Counted from the stretch's first letter, positions 33,113 through 42,193 are shown. The stretch: DNA of 64,000 nucleotides from Streptomyces aidingensis (GCF_900112355.1 NZ_FOLM01000013.1:62001-126000); one strand, 5' to 3'. Numbers and translations are program-made. The notes: a model not told the origin generated them from the letters alone.

Positions 33113-33852
33113 CGGGCACCTCCAGCGGTGATCGCGCCGGCCGCCTCGGAGCGGCCACGGCGCAGCGAGAGCTTGGACCACAGGCCGCCGGAGCGCTCCG
33201 GGGCCTTGCCGACGCCCGCCTTGGCGTGACGTTCCAGCACCCGCATGCCGCGGGTGATCAGGAAGGCCAGCACGAAGTACATGACCAGGATGATCGAGTA
33301 GATCGGGGCGGATTCGGTGGTGGTGAAGCGGATCAGGTTGGCCGAGAAGGTGATGTCGGCCACGCTGATCACGGAGACCAGCGCCGTGCCCTTGAGCAGT
33401 TCGATCGCCAGGTTGTTGAACGGCGGGATCATCTCCGGCCAGGCCTGGGGGAGCTCGATGCGGACCAGGCGCTGCAGCTTGGTGAAGTTGAGCGCGATGC
33501 CCGCCTCCCGCTGGGCGGTCGGCACGGCGGCCAGGGCGCCGCGCACGATCTCCGACCCGTAGGCGCCGTAGGTCAGGCCCAGGGCCAGCACCCCGGCCCA
33601 CATCGGCACGAGCTGCCAGCCGGCCGCGATGGGCAGGGCGAAGAAGAGCCAGAACATCAGCACCAGTGCCGAGGCGCCGCGGAACAGCTCGAAGTAGATA
33701 CCGGACAGGAAGCGCACGATCCACAGCCGGGAGGTGCGGGCGGTGCCGATGGTGAAGGACACGGCGAGAGCGATGGCCGCGCTGTACAGCGTGACCTGGA
33801 TGGTGATCCAGATGCCGGGCAGCATCCAGTTGTTCCACAGTCCCCAGGTCAT
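33109..33852 (-). CDS. ehuC: Amino-acid-type ABC permease (EhuC)
   Basis: The 247-residue permease has five helices, the motif YFELFRGASALVLMFWLFFALP, and an EAA loop (AQREAGIALNFTKLQRLVRIELPQAW). A basic, Gly-rich cytosolic tail follows the last helix. I chose ATG 33852, which overlaps the ehuB stop (ATGA); an in-frame ATG lies 9 nt upstream. It overlaps ehuD by 4 nt, so the operon is tightly coupled. Confidence 0.88.
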   Translation of the reverse strand: MTWGLWNNWMLPGIWITIQVTLYSAAIALAVSFTIGTARTSRLWIVRFLSGIYFELFRGASALVLMFWLFFALPIAAGWQLVPMWAGVLALGLTYGAYGSEIVRGALAAVPTAQREAGIALNFTKLQRLVRIELPQAWPEMIPPFNNLAIELLKGTALVSVISVADITFSANLIRFTTTESAPIYSIILVMYFVLAFLITRGMRVLERHAKAGVGKAPERSGGLWSKLSLRRGRSEAAGAITAGGAR

Positions 33853-34814
33853 GGCCGGCACAGCTCCTCGGCGGTCAGGTCGGTCATCTCGTCCTCGGTG
33901 AAGCCGAAGGGCCGGACGATCTCCAGCAGCTCACCGCTCTCCTTGAGCCGGTGCAGCTCCGCGTTGAAGGCGTCCCGCAGATTGGTCTCCGTGGGGCGGA
34001 AGGCGAAGCCGCCGGCGCCGATGGCCGGCTCGCCGTCCACATAGGGCTGGAAGGGCTCGGTGGACTCCACTTCGGCATTGCGGGCCACCACCTCCCGGAC
34101 GGTGATGGCGGTGCCGGCGAAGGCGTCCACCCGGCCCTGGGCCACCGCCTGCATGCCGGCCACCTGGTCGGGCAGGATCAGGATGTCGTCGCGCGGTACA
34201 CCGGCGGCGACCGCGTAGTCGATCTCGGCATAGGCGGTGCCGCTGGCCAGCCGGGCGCCGCTGGCCACGATGTCCTCGTAGCTGCTCAGCCCCAGGGGGT
34301 TGCCGGCCTCGACGATGAACGCGTCCAGCATCACGTAGTCGGGGTCGGAGAAGATGACCTGCCGGCAGCGGTCCGGATTGATGTACATCCCGGCCGATAC
34401 CACGTCGAACTGCTGGGCGCGCAGGCCGGGGATGAGCGAGCCGAACTCGGTGGGGACGGGCACCACGCTCTCCACGCCGAGCCGTTCGAAGATCACCTTG
34501 GCGATCTCGGGTGCCTCGCCGGTGAGCTCGCCCTCGTCGTTGATGTAGCCGTAGGGCACCTCGCCGGCGATGCCGACCCGGACGGTGCCCTGGTCGCGCA
34601 GCCGTTCCAGCAGATTGCCGCCCTCGGTGTCGTCGGCCGAGCCGACCCGGGTGCAGGCGGTGGCGGCGCCGGTGCCCGCCAGGCCGAGGGCCGCGGTCAG
34701 GCCGAGCAGGGATCTGCGGCTCATGCCGCCGCGGGCCGGCGAGCGACGCGCCGCGGCGGCGATGCGTGTTGTGCCGAATCTCATTGCCGTGTTTTGTTCT
34801 GGTTTGTCCTTCAT
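33849..34814 (-). CDS. ehuB: Substrate-binding lipoprotein of the uptake system (EhuB-like)
   Basis: The product is a family 3 solute-binding protein. It begins with a basic leader containing SRRSLLGLTAALGLAG, a twin-arginine-like signal, and a lipobox-like ATACTR. The binding domain has the typical TVRVGIAGEVPYGYINDEGELTGEAPEIAK opening. It was annotated as ectoine/hydroxyectoine type by layout and by resemblance to EhuB. The start is uncertain: ATG 34814 is used, while ATG 34784 or the ATG before SRRSLLG is possible, and none has a strong Shine-Dalgarno. The actual ligand is not proven. Confidence 0.8.
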   Translation of the reverse strand: MKDKPEQNTAMRFGTTRIAAAARRSPARGGMSRRSLLGLTAALGLAGTGAATACTRVGSADDTEGGNLLERLRDQGTVRVGIAGEVPYGYINDEGELTGEAPEIAKVIFERLGVESVVPVPTEFGSLIPGLRAQQFDVVSAGMYINPDRCRQVIFSDPDYVMLDAFIVEAGNPLGLSSYEDIVASGARLASGTAYAEIDYAVAAGVPRDDILILPDQVAGMQAVAQGRVDAFAGTAITVREVVARNAEVESTEPFQPYVDGEPAIGAGGFAFRPTETNLRDAFNAELHRLKESGELLEIVRPFGFTEDEMTDLTAEELCRP

Positions 34815-34900
34815 GGGGAAAAGATTTGCTGATCGGACCATGGGCGCGCGGCTACCCAACTGCGCGTCGGTTATTCGTGACCGGAAGGAGGGCACGACGG

Positions 34901-35422
34901 ATGGCAATGCCGGCGAACGGAAGTCCCCGCTTCATCGAGGTGGCTCTGGAGAAGCGTGGTGTGCGGTGCGTGGCGAAACTGCTCGACGACCGCGCGCCGG
35001 TCACCTGCGCGGCGGTCTGGGAGGCGCTGCCGCTGGCCGGGGACGTGTATCACGCCAAGTACGCACGGAACGAGATCTACACCCTGGTGCCGCCTTTTGC
35101 GGAGCGCGAGCCGCCGCTGGAGAACCCCACAATCACCCCGATTCCCGGTGATTTGTGTTATTTCACTTTCTCGGAGACGGAGCTGGCCACCACGTCCTAC
35201 GGCTATGCGGCGGACGCCGGGCACCGGAACCGGCCGACCGTGATCGATCTGGCGCTTTTCTACGAGCGGAACAATCTGCTGCTCAATGCCGACGTGGGCT
35301 GGGTGCCGGGCATCGTCTGGGGCTCGGTGGTGGAAGGGCTGGACGCGATGGCGGACGCCTGCCAGGACCTGTGGCGCAGCGGGGCGGTCGGCGAGACGCT
35401 CTCCTTCAGCCGCAGGGCCTGA
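34901..35422 (+). CDS. DUF3830 family protein
   Basis: The 173-residue protein, divergent from ehuB, belongs to DUF3830 (APVTCAAVWEALPLAGDVYHAKYARNEIYTLVPPF is typical). DUF3830 genes recur next to ABC transporters, amidases and Asp/Glu-racemase-like genes of catabolic islands. The fold resembles the cyclophilin-like barrel, but the function is unknown. The ATG at 34901 follows AAGGAGG by 9 nt. Confidence 0.82.
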   Translation: MAMPANGSPRFIEVALEKRGVRCVAKLLDDRAPVTCAAVWEALPLAGDVYHAKYARNEIYTLVPPFAEREPPLENPTITPIPGDLCYFTFSETELATTSYGYAADAGHRNRPTVIDLALFYERNNLLLNADVGWVPGIVWGSVVEGLDAMADACQDLWRSGAVGETLSFSRRA

Positions 35423-35436
35423 GCGGCCCCTCGGGC

Positions 35437-35458
35437 GCCGGGCCGCCGGGGGCCCGGC
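35437..35458. terminator. Terminator between the DUF3830 and amidase genes
   Basis: GCCGGGCC (35437-35444) pairs with GGCCCGGC (35451-35458) around a 6-nt loop, between two convergent genes. Confidence 0.6.
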
Positions 35459-35461
35459 GGC

Positions 35462-37012
35462 TCAGGGCGCCGGCGGGGACGGGAGTTCCGGGCCGGCGAG
35501 ACCGGCCGCGTACAGGAACCGGGCGGTGCGCAGCAGCAGCCCGTCGGCGTGCCGGGCGGCGACGAGCTGGGCGGCGACCGGCAGCCCGGCGCCGTCCCGC
35601 CCGCAGGGCAGGCTGACGGCCGGCTGCTGGGTCAGATTGAACGGGTGGCTGAACGGCGCCCACTCGGTCCAGCGCCCGAGCCCCGAACCTTCCGGCACCT
35701 CCCGGCCCAGGCCGAAGGCGGCGACCGGCACCGCCGGGGTCAGCAGCAGGTCGTACCGCTGGTGGAACAGCCCCATGGTGTGGCCCAGGGCCATCCTGGT
35801 GTCCACCGCGGCCAGGTACTCCAGCGCGCTGCGGGCGGCGCCCTCGGCGCGGATCTCGCGCAGGCCCGGGTCCAGCCGGCCCGCCTCCTCCTCGGTGAGG
35901 TGCTGGGTGGCGCGGGCCGCGCCGCTGAACCACAGCACCTGGAACGCCTCCCGCAGCGCGGCGGGGGTCGGCACCGGCGGATCGGTCTCCTCCACCCGGG
36001 CCCCCAGCCCGGCCAGCCCCTCGGCGAGCCGGCGGACCGCTCCGGCGATCTCCGGGGCGACCGCGATGCCGTCCCGGTCCGGGGTGCCGGGGTGGCCCAG
36101 CGCCGGGGACCAGGCGATCCGCAGCCCGGCCAGCGGCCGGCCGCCGGCATCGCCGCCGGCCGCGGCCGGCGGCGCCTGGTCCGGGGCGAAGCCGCCGGGC
36201 GGCGGCGGCCCGAGATGCGACCAGTCCCGGGGGTCGGGGGCGCAGACCACGTCCATCAGCAGCGCGGCGTCCACCGGGTCCAGGGCGAGCGGGCCGACAT
36301 GGGCCAGGGTGCCGAAGGCACTGGCCGGATAGGCCGGCACCCGCCCGTAGGTGGCCTTGAAGCCGAGCACCCCGCAGAACGCGGCCGGGATGCGGACCGA
36401 GCCCCCGCCGTCGGTGCCCAGTGCCAGCGGCCCGGCGCCCAGCGCCACGGCCGCCGCCGCACCCCCGCTGGAGCCGCCGGCGGTGCGCGCCGGGTCGTGC
36501 GGATTGCCGGTGGCGCCGCACGCCGGGCTGTCGGTGACCGCCTTCCAGCCCAGCTCGGGGGTTGTGGTCTTGGCCAGCAGCACGGCGCCGGACTCGCGCA
36601 GCCGGGCCACGGCCGGCGCGTCCTCCGGGCACGGGCCGCCGCCGGCCGCGGCCAGCGCGGACAGGGCCGAGCCGCGCCGGGTGGGATGGCCCCGCATCAG
36701 CAGCATGTCCTTGACGGTGACCGGAACGCCGTCCAGCGGTCCGGCCGGCGCGCCGGCCCGCCAGCGGCGTTCCGAGGCCCGGGCCTGCTGAAGGGCGCCC
36801 TCGGCGTCGATCAGCACAAAGGCGTTGACCTGCCGCTGCCCCGCCTCGGCGCGGGCCAGGGCGGCCTCGGTGGCCTCGACCGGGGAGAGCTCGCCGGCCG
36901 CATACGCCGCGGTCAGCGCGGCGGCGGTGGGCGGCGGCCCGGCGGCGGGGACGGGCTCCGGGCCGGTGTCCGGGGCGGGGGCGGTGCGGCCGGCGGCCGG
37001 TGAGCTGTTCAT
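35462..37012 (-). CDS. Amidase signature family enzyme
   Basis: The 516-residue enzyme has the Ser-cisSer-Lys triad of the amidase signature family. The Lys is in GVPVTVKDMLLMRG (about 98), the cis-Ser is in ARTAGGSSGGAAAAVALG and the nucleophilic Ser in GTDGGGSVRIPAAFCG. These enzymes hydrolyse amides or ureas to acids and ammonia. Its ATG overlaps the stop of the D-2-hydroxyacid dehydrogenase (ATGA), so both are expressed from the promoter at 38074-38229. In this island it probably opens an amide or ring-derived intermediate. Confidence 0.9.
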   Translation of the reverse strand: MNSSPAAGRTAPAPDTGPEPVPAAGPPPTAAALTAAYAAGELSPVEATEAALARAEAGQRQVNAFVLIDAEGALQQARASERRWRAGAPAGPLDGVPVTVKDMLLMRGHPTRRGSALSALAAAGGGPCPEDAPAVARLRESGAVLLAKTTTPELGWKAVTDSPACGATGNPHDPARTAGGSSGGAAAAVALGAGPLALGTDGGGSVRIPAAFCGVLGFKATYGRVPAYPASAFGTLAHVGPLALDPVDAALLMDVVCAPDPRDWSHLGPPPPGGFAPDQAPPAAAGGDAGGRPLAGLRIAWSPALGHPGTPDRDGIAVAPEIAGAVRRLAEGLAGLGARVEETDPPVPTPAALREAFQVLWFSGAARATQHLTEEEAGRLDPGLREIRAEGAARSALEYLAAVDTRMALGHTMGLFHQRYDLLLTPAVPVAAFGLGREVPEGSGLGRWTEWAPFSHPFNLTQQPAVSLPCGRDGAGLPVAAQLVAARHADGLLLRTARFLYAAGLAGPELPSPPAP

Positions 37013-38073
37013 GCGGGCAGATCCTCCGTGTGCTCCTCGCCGGCATCCCCCGTGGCGGCCCCGGCACCGGCCCCGGCACCGGGCTCGGTGCCGGATGCCG
37101 CGGCGTAGCCCAGCTGCTTGTCCACCACCTGGTGCAGCGGTTCGCCGGCCACCCAGCGGTCGAAGTTGTCCAGGAACTGGTCGGCGAGGGTCTGCTCCCA
37201 GCCGGGCGTGTCACCGCTCATGTGCGGCGAGAGAAGCACCCCCGGCAGCTCCCACAGCGGGCTGCCGGCCGGCAGCGGCTCCTCGGCGAACACATCGAGC
37301 GCCGCCCCGGCGAGGCGGCCCGACCGCAGCGCGGCGATCAGATCGGTCTCCACCACATGCGCGCCCCGCCCCACGTTCACAAACCGGGCGCCCTCCTTCA
37401 TCAGGGCGAACGCCGCCGCGTCGAACATCCCCCGGGTGGCCGGGGTGAGCGGGGCCGCGCACACCACCCAGTCCGCCAGGGGCAGCAGCCCGGGCAGCGC
37501 CCCGGCCGGATGGACGCGGCCGAACTCCGGGTCGGCGGTGCGCTCCTGCCGCCCCACCAGGTCGACCGTGACCCGCAGGGCGCGCAGGGTCCGGGCGGTC
37601 TCCCGGCCGATGCCGCCCGAGCCGACCACCACCGCCCGGCTGCCCGCCACCGTGCGGGTCTCCCGGTGGCGCCACACCCGCCGCCGCTGGAGGTCCCAAC
37701 TCACCGGGAACTCCCGGGCCATGGCGATGATCAGCCCGGCCACGTACTCGGCGATCGGGATGTCGAAAACCCCCCGGGCATTGGTCACCAGGGTGGGGGA
37801 GTGCACCAGCTCGGGAAAGAGCAGCCGGTCCACCCCCGCGCTGGCGGTGTGCACCCATCCCGGCCGGGGCCCGGCGCCCGGCCAGGCGCGGCGCACCGCG
37901 TCCGAGGTGAAGTCCCAGACCAGCAGCACATCGGCGGCGGGCAGCAGCCCGGCCAGGGAGGAGTCGTCGGCATGCCGGACGGTGGCCCGGCCGGCCAGCC
38001 GGCCGAGCCGGGGCGGACGCATCCGCTCCGGGGCCGCCTCGCCACCGAGAACGACAACGCAGGGGGGTGACAT
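37009..38073 (-). CDS. D-2-hydroxyacid dehydrogenase
   Basis: The 354-residue protein has the two-domain fold of D-isomer 2-hydroxyacid dehydrogenases. The NAD-binding loop VVVGSGGIGRETARTLRAL (GxGxxG) is in the middle, followed by the catalytic Arg/Glu/His pattern (VNVGRGAHVVETDLIAAL, LDVFAEEPL, LSPHMSGDT). A Gly/Ala/Glu-rich tail of about 25 residues ends the protein. It reduces a 2-keto acid or oxidises a D-2-hydroxy acid. The ATG at 38073 begins the leftward two-gene operon. Confidence 0.9.
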   Translation of the reverse strand: MSPPCVVVLGGEAAPERMRPPRLGRLAGRATVRHADDSSLAGLLPAADVLLVWDFTSDAVRRAWPGAGPRPGWVHTASAGVDRLLFPELVHSPTLVTNARGVFDIPIAEYVAGLIIAMAREFPVSWDLQRRRVWRHRETRTVAGSRAVVVGSGGIGRETARTLRALRVTVDLVGRQERTADPEFGRVHPAGALPGLLPLADWVVCAAPLTPATRGMFDAAAFALMKEGARFVNVGRGAHVVETDLIAALRSGRLAGAALDVFAEEPLPAGSPLWELPGVLLSPHMSGDTPGWEQTLADQFLDNFDRWVAGEPLHQVVDKQLGYAAASGTEPGAGAGAGAATGDAGEEHTEDLPA

Positions 38074-38147
38074 CAAAGAGAAACCGTTCCGCAAAGAGGG
38101 CTTGGTTGCATGGCTCGCACAAAATTCGGACTTCGGGCCGGATTGCC

Positions 38148-38171
38148 ACGGTAGATACCGGAATCTACCGT
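38148..38171. promoter_or_regulatory. Perfect 9-bp inverted repeat operator in the divergent promoter
   Basis: ACGGTAGAT (38148-38156) and ATCTACCGT (38163-38171) are exact inverted repeats separated by accgga. The site lies 75 bp before the leftward dehydrogenase-amidase operon and 59 bp before the rightward isomerase-family gene. Its placement suits a dimeric regulator; the IclR gene at 30647 is the obvious candidate. Confidence 0.7.
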
Positions 38172-38229
38172 CGTCAACGAGGCACCGGCCGGATGCCGTG
38201 GCCCGACTTCCCGCGTCCCGGGGGTGCGT

Positions 38230-39093
38230 ATGAATGTCCCGCTCCCCGACGGCCCGGAGCCGCTGTGCGGCATCGGGGTTGTCGCCCCTTTCGACTTCGC
38301 GCTGGACCATGAGCTGTGGCGGTGGGTCCCGGAGGGGATCTCGCTGCATCTGACCCGCACCCCGTTCGTTCCCGTCCAGGTCGGGCTGGATCTGGCCCGG
38401 ATCGTCAGTGAACGCGAGACGCTGCGCAGCGCCACCCGTTCCCTGTTCGCGGTGCGGCCGAGCGCCATGGCCTATGCCTGCACCCTCGGCAGTTTCGTCG
38501 GCGGGATGACCGGTGAGCGGACCATGACCGCGGTGATGGCGGGGGAGGCCGGGGGCGTGCCCGCGGTCACCTCCTCCGGCGCGGTGCTCGCCGCCCTGCA
38601 CGAGCTGCGCGCCCGCCGGATCGCGGTCATCACCCCGTACACCTCCTCGGTGACGGCGGTGCTGGTGGAGTATCTGGCCGAGGCCGGGATCGAGGTCTGC
38701 GGGCACGGCCAGCTCGGGCTGACCGGCGAGATCTGGCGGGTCGGTCACCGGGAGGTGATCGAGCTGGCCCGCGCCACCATGGCGACGGTCGCCGCGTCGC
38801 CCGAGGCGCTGTTCGTGAGCTGCACCAATCTGCATACCTACGACCTGATACCGCAGCTGGAGGCGGAGCTGCGGATACCGGTCATCTCGGCCAACCAGGT
38901 AACGATGTGGGACGCGCTGCGCAGCATCGGCCGGGCCGCGGTGGGTCCCTATCAGTATCTGCTGGACCCGGCGGCGCGGTTCTCCGAGAGCGCCCCGGCA
39001 GGGCTGGCGGACGGCCTGGCGGGGCTGCCCGCGGCGCCCCGGGAGCCGGAGCTGCCGCGGACGGCCGAGGACGGTCCCGGGCCGCCGCGCTGA
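38230..39093 (+). CDS. Maleate cis-trans isomerase family protein (Asp/Glu racemase superfamily), both catalytic Cys present
   Basis: The 287-residue protein has the duplicated alpha/beta fold of maleate isomerases, EutA-type proteins and arylmalonate decarboxylases. Both cysteines are in place: AYACTLGSFVGG in the first half and FVSCTNLHT in the second. In characterised maleate isomerases these flank the substrate and do the chemistry. The substrate here is unknown. The ATG at 38230 is used; GTG 38224 is an alternative. The C-terminus ends in a Pro/Glu-rich tail. The paralogue follows after a 69-bp gap. Confidence 0.85.
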   Translation: MNVPLPDGPEPLCGIGVVAPFDFALDHELWRWVPEGISLHLTRTPFVPVQVGLDLARIVSERETLRSATRSLFAVRPSAMAYACTLGSFVGGMTGERTMTAVMAGEAGGVPAVTSSGAVLAALHELRARRIAVITPYTSSVTAVLVEYLAEAGIEVCGHGQLGLTGEIWRVGHREVIELARATMATVAASPEALFVSCTNLHTYDLIPQLEAELRIPVISANQVTMWDALRSIGRAAVGPYQYLLDPAARFSESAPAGLADGLAGLPAAPREPELPRTAEDGPGPPR

Positions 39094-39162
39094 CCCGGTG
39101 CGGAGGAACTGGCAACGGCCCGCCGGGCGAACGGGACCCGCGGGCGGAAAGGAAGGTGGCCC

Positions 39163-39963
39163 ATGCGGGACGCGGTCGGCGTGGCGAGCGACGTGGCGAG
39201 CGGCGTGGCGGCCGGGGCGGAGGAGCGGGCGGCGGACGCGGTCGCGTTCCTCTACCCGGGGCATTCGGCCGAGGACGACTTCCCGCGGGCGGCCGGGCTG
39301 CTGCGCGCGGCCGGGGTACGGGTGCGGCTGCCGGTGCTGCACACCGACATCGGGACCGACGCCCATCGGGTGGACGCGCTGCTGGAGATGGGCGCGGCGG
39401 CCCGGCTGAGCGCCGCCCTGGCCGCCCCGGCCGCGGCCGGCGCGGGCGCCCTGGTCTGGGCCTGCACCAGCGGCAGTTTTGTGCGCGGCTGGGAGGGCGC
39501 GCGGGAGCAGGTCAGGGCGCTGGGCGCGGCGGCCGGCGGGCGCCCCGCGTCCAGCACCTCCTTCGCCTTTGTGCACGCCGCCCGGGCGGTGGGTGTCCGG
39601 CGGGTGGCGGTGGCGGCGACCTATCCCGACGACGTGGCGGGGCTGTTCGCGGAGTTTCTGGGCGCGGCGGGGCTGAAGGTGACCGGGGTGCGGTCCGCCG
39701 GGATCATCACCGCGGCGGAGGTGGGCACCTGGGGCCCGCGGGAGGTGCTGCGGCTGGCCCGGGCGGGCGACCGCGCGGACGCCGAGGCCGTGCTGGTGCC
39801 GGACACGGCGCTGCACACGGTGGACTGCCTGCCGGAGCTGGAGCGCGAGCTGGGCAAACCGGTGCTGACCGCGGTTCAGGTCACGGTCTGGGAGGGCCTG
39901 CGGCTGCTGGGCCGCCACGACGGCACCCCCGCTCCCGCGCTGGGCACCCTTTTCACCCGCTGA
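39163..39963 (+). CDS. Maleate cis-trans isomerase-family paralogue lacking the second catalytic Cys
   Basis: This 266-residue protein is a diverged paralogue of the upstream gene. The first Cys is kept (VWACTSGSFVRG), but in the second half the motif SCTNLHT is replaced by PDTALHT, so the second Cys is Asp. Arylmalonate decarboxylases and related enzymes also have only one active Cys, although there the retained one is in the other half. It may act on a different step or assist its partner. The ATG at 39163 has GGAAAGGAAGG about 6 nt upstream. Confidence 0.82.
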   Translation: MRDAVGVASDVASGVAAGAEERAADAVAFLYPGHSAEDDFPRAAGLLRAAGVRVRLPVLHTDIGTDAHRVDALLEMGAAARLSAALAAPAAAGAGALVWACTSGSFVRGWEGAREQVRALGAAAGGRPASSTSFAFVHAARAVGVRRVAVAATYPDDVAGLFAEFLGAAGLKVTGVRSAGIITAAEVGTWGPREVLRLARAGDRADAEAVLVPDTALHTVDCLPELERELGKPVLTAVQVTVWEGLRLLGRHDGTPAPALGTLFTR

Positions 39964-39997
39964 ACCCGGGCCCGGCGCGGGCCGGTGCGCCGGGGGG

Positions 39998-41740
39998 TCA
40001 GCGGCGGCGGAGCGTGCCGGCGATGAGCTGGATCATGCGGTCGGCCGGCATCGGCCGGGAGTAGTACCAGCCCTGCCCGGTGTCGCAGCCGATCCGTTTC
40101 AGCCGCTCCGCCTGGGCCGCCCCCTCCACGCACTCCGCGGTCACGGTCAGCCCCAGCGAGTGGGCGAGCTGGACCAGCGCGGTGACAATGGTCTCGTCCG
40201 CCGGATTGAGGTGGCGGGCGGTGCGGAAACCGCGCACGAAGGCGCCGTCCAGCTTGAGCCCGCGCACCGGCAGCCGGCTGAGATAGGCCAGGTTGGAGTA
40301 GCCGGTGCCGAAGTCGTCGATGGCGATCCGCACCCCCATGTCGGACAGCTCCTGGAGCGCCTGGAGGGGCCGTCCGGCCGAGCCCATCACCGCGGACTCG
40401 GTCAGTTCGAGCTGGAGCAGCCCGGAGGGCAGCCCGGTCTCCTCCAGCACATCCGCCACATCCCGCACCAGGTCGGAGTCCCACACCTGGCGCACCGCCA
40501 CATTGACGCTGACATACAGCGGCGGATCCGGGTACAGCCGCCGCCAGCGGCTGGCCTGGCGGCACGCCTCGGCCAGCGCCCAGCGGCCCAGTGGCACGAT
40601 GGCGCCGCTCTCCTCGGCCAGCCCGATGAAACGGTCCGGCCCCAGCCGCCCGTACTGCGGATGCTGCCAGCGCACCAGCGCCTCGGCGCCGCGCAGCGTG
40701 TTGTCGGCCAGCGAGACGATCGGCTGGTACTCCAGCAGGAACTCCCCGCGTTCCACGGCCGGGCGCAGCGTGGCGGAGAGCGACTGGCGGGTCATCCGGT
40801 GCGCGTTGCGCTCCGGGTCGAAGAGGGTCCAGCGGGCCCGGCCGTCGGCCTTGGCCCAGTAGAGGGTGGTGGAGGCGGCCTGCATCAGTCCGGTGACGGT
40901 GGTGCCCGCGCACTCCCGCTCCACCACTCCGATCGAGGCGGAGACGGCCAGCCGGTGGCCGTTGATGTCGAACGGCCGCTGGAGTTCGTCCAGCACGGCG
41001 CCGGCCAGCCGGGTCAGCTCCTCGGTGCCCGAGGAGGACTCCACCAGCAGCACGAACTCGTCCCCGCCGAGCCGGGCCACCAGATGGCTGCCGTCGCCGC
41101 TGCGCGCCAGCCGGACACCGACCGCGCGCAGCAGCCGGTCGCCGAGCCGGTGGCCGAGGGTGTCGTTGACCGCCTTGAAGCCGTCCAGATCGAGGTAGCA
41201 CAGGCCGATCCGGCCGGTGGCGGATTCGGTCAGCGCGGCGGCCAGCCGTTCGAAGAACAGGGTGCGGTTGGGCAGCCGGGTGACCGGGTCGTGCTCCTGG
41301 AGATGACGCAGCCGGGCCCGGAGCTCGCGCCGTTCACCGACATCGGTGAGGGTGAGCAGCCGCACCCCCGAGGGGGCGAGAGCGGTGAGCGAGATCTCCG
41401 CCCAGACCGTGTGGCCGTCGGCGTGTTTCAGGCGGCGGACCGGCCGCACCGGCCGGGTGTCCGGCAGCGGTGCCCCGGCGGCCGCTGCGGTCTGCCGGGC
41501 GGCGGCGGCCAGGGCGTCCAGGGCGAGGGCCAGGGCCGGGAAGTGGTCGGCCGCAGCCCCGGCCAGCACCTCCGGATCTGAGCCCAGCAGCCGTCCCAGC
41601 GCCGGGTTGGCGGCCAGCACCCGCCCGTCGGGGCCGAGCATGGCCATCGGCAGATGGGCGGCATGGAAGGCGGCCCGGAAGGCGGCTCGCTTGTCACTCT
41701 CCGTGAGGAAATCGGGGTTGGTTCTCAGGGGTCCGTTCAC
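39998..41740 (-). CDS. PAS-GGDEF-EAL cyclic-di-GMP protein
   Basis: The 580-residue soluble protein has an N-terminal PAS-like sensor (about 30-140), a GGDEF domain (VARLGGDEFVLLVE, about 220-236) and a C-terminal EAL domain. The GGDEF motif is intact, although no canonical RxxD inhibition site precedes it. In the EAL domain the catalytic residues are visible: GAEALVRW, SVNVAVRQ, LELTESAV, IAIDDFGTGYS, LKLDGAFV, AECVEG and DTGQGWYYSRPM. Both synthesis and breakdown of c-di-GMP are therefore possible. In Streptomyces this messenger controls development through BldD. No membrane segment is present. Confidence 0.92.
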   Translation of the reverse strand: MNGPLRTNPDFLTESDKRAAFRAAFHAAHLPMAMLGPDGRVLAANPALGRLLGSDPEVLAGAAADHFPALALALDALAAAARQTAAAAGAPLPDTRPVRPVRRLKHADGHTVWAEISLTALAPSGVRLLTLTDVGERRELRARLRHLQEHDPVTRLPNRTLFFERLAAALTESATGRIGLCYLDLDGFKAVNDTLGHRLGDRLLRAVGVRLARSGDGSHLVARLGGDEFVLLVESSSGTEELTRLAGAVLDELQRPFDINGHRLAVSASIGVVERECAGTTVTGLMQAASTTLYWAKADGRARWTLFDPERNAHRMTRQSLSATLRPAVERGEFLLEYQPIVSLADNTLRGAEALVRWQHPQYGRLGPDRFIGLAEESGAIVPLGRWALAEACRQASRWRRLYPDPPLYVSVNVAVRQVWDSDLVRDVADVLEETGLPSGLLQLELTESAVMGSAGRPLQALQELSDMGVRIAIDDFGTGYSNLAYLSRLPVRGLKLDGAFVRGFRTARHLNPADETIVTALVQLAHSLGLTVTAECVEGAAQAERLKRIGCDTGQGWYYSRPMPADRMIQLIAGTLRRR

Positions 41741-42193
41741 CGATGGCTCCCGGTGGGGTGGGCCGCGCGCTTAAGGCCGTGGCGGGGTGCTCCCGGCGCG
41801 CCCGTCGGCCGGCGGCGGGCAGCCGCGCCGGAAGTGTGGCGATCATAGAGCCACCGGACGGCGCTATCCAGTGCCCCGAGGGGTCTCTTCGTCGACGCAG
41901 CGCGTCCGGTCCGACACGCATTCGATACTTCTGCCTCGGCCGTCCGACAGGTTTTCGACGGCCGGGTGCCGGCTCCGCGGTCTCCCGAGTGCGGCCGGTC
42001 CGGCCCTCCGTCGCCGGATGACCGTTTCTGCTAGGTGGCTGAGCCCTCCCGACCGTTCCCGACTGTTCAACACGCACCGTAGTCATCGGGCGGATACCCC
42101 GACTGGCCTACGGTCGGGCGGCGCGAGTCCGCACATCACATCAAAGTGGTGCAGAACTCGTCACTGCTGACATTGATGGGACGGGAGGTGGCA
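41741..42193. other. 453-bp intergenic region without a recognisable gene
   Basis: This divergent gap lies between the GGDEF-EAL gene and the metalloprotease gene. I see no ORF with convincing codon bias. It contains an inverted repeat CCCGAC-(9 nt)-GTCGGG near 42096-42118 with TACGGT inside it, a plausible -10 element for the metalloprotease gene. Its left part should hold the promoter of the GGDEF-EAL gene. Confidence 0.5.
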
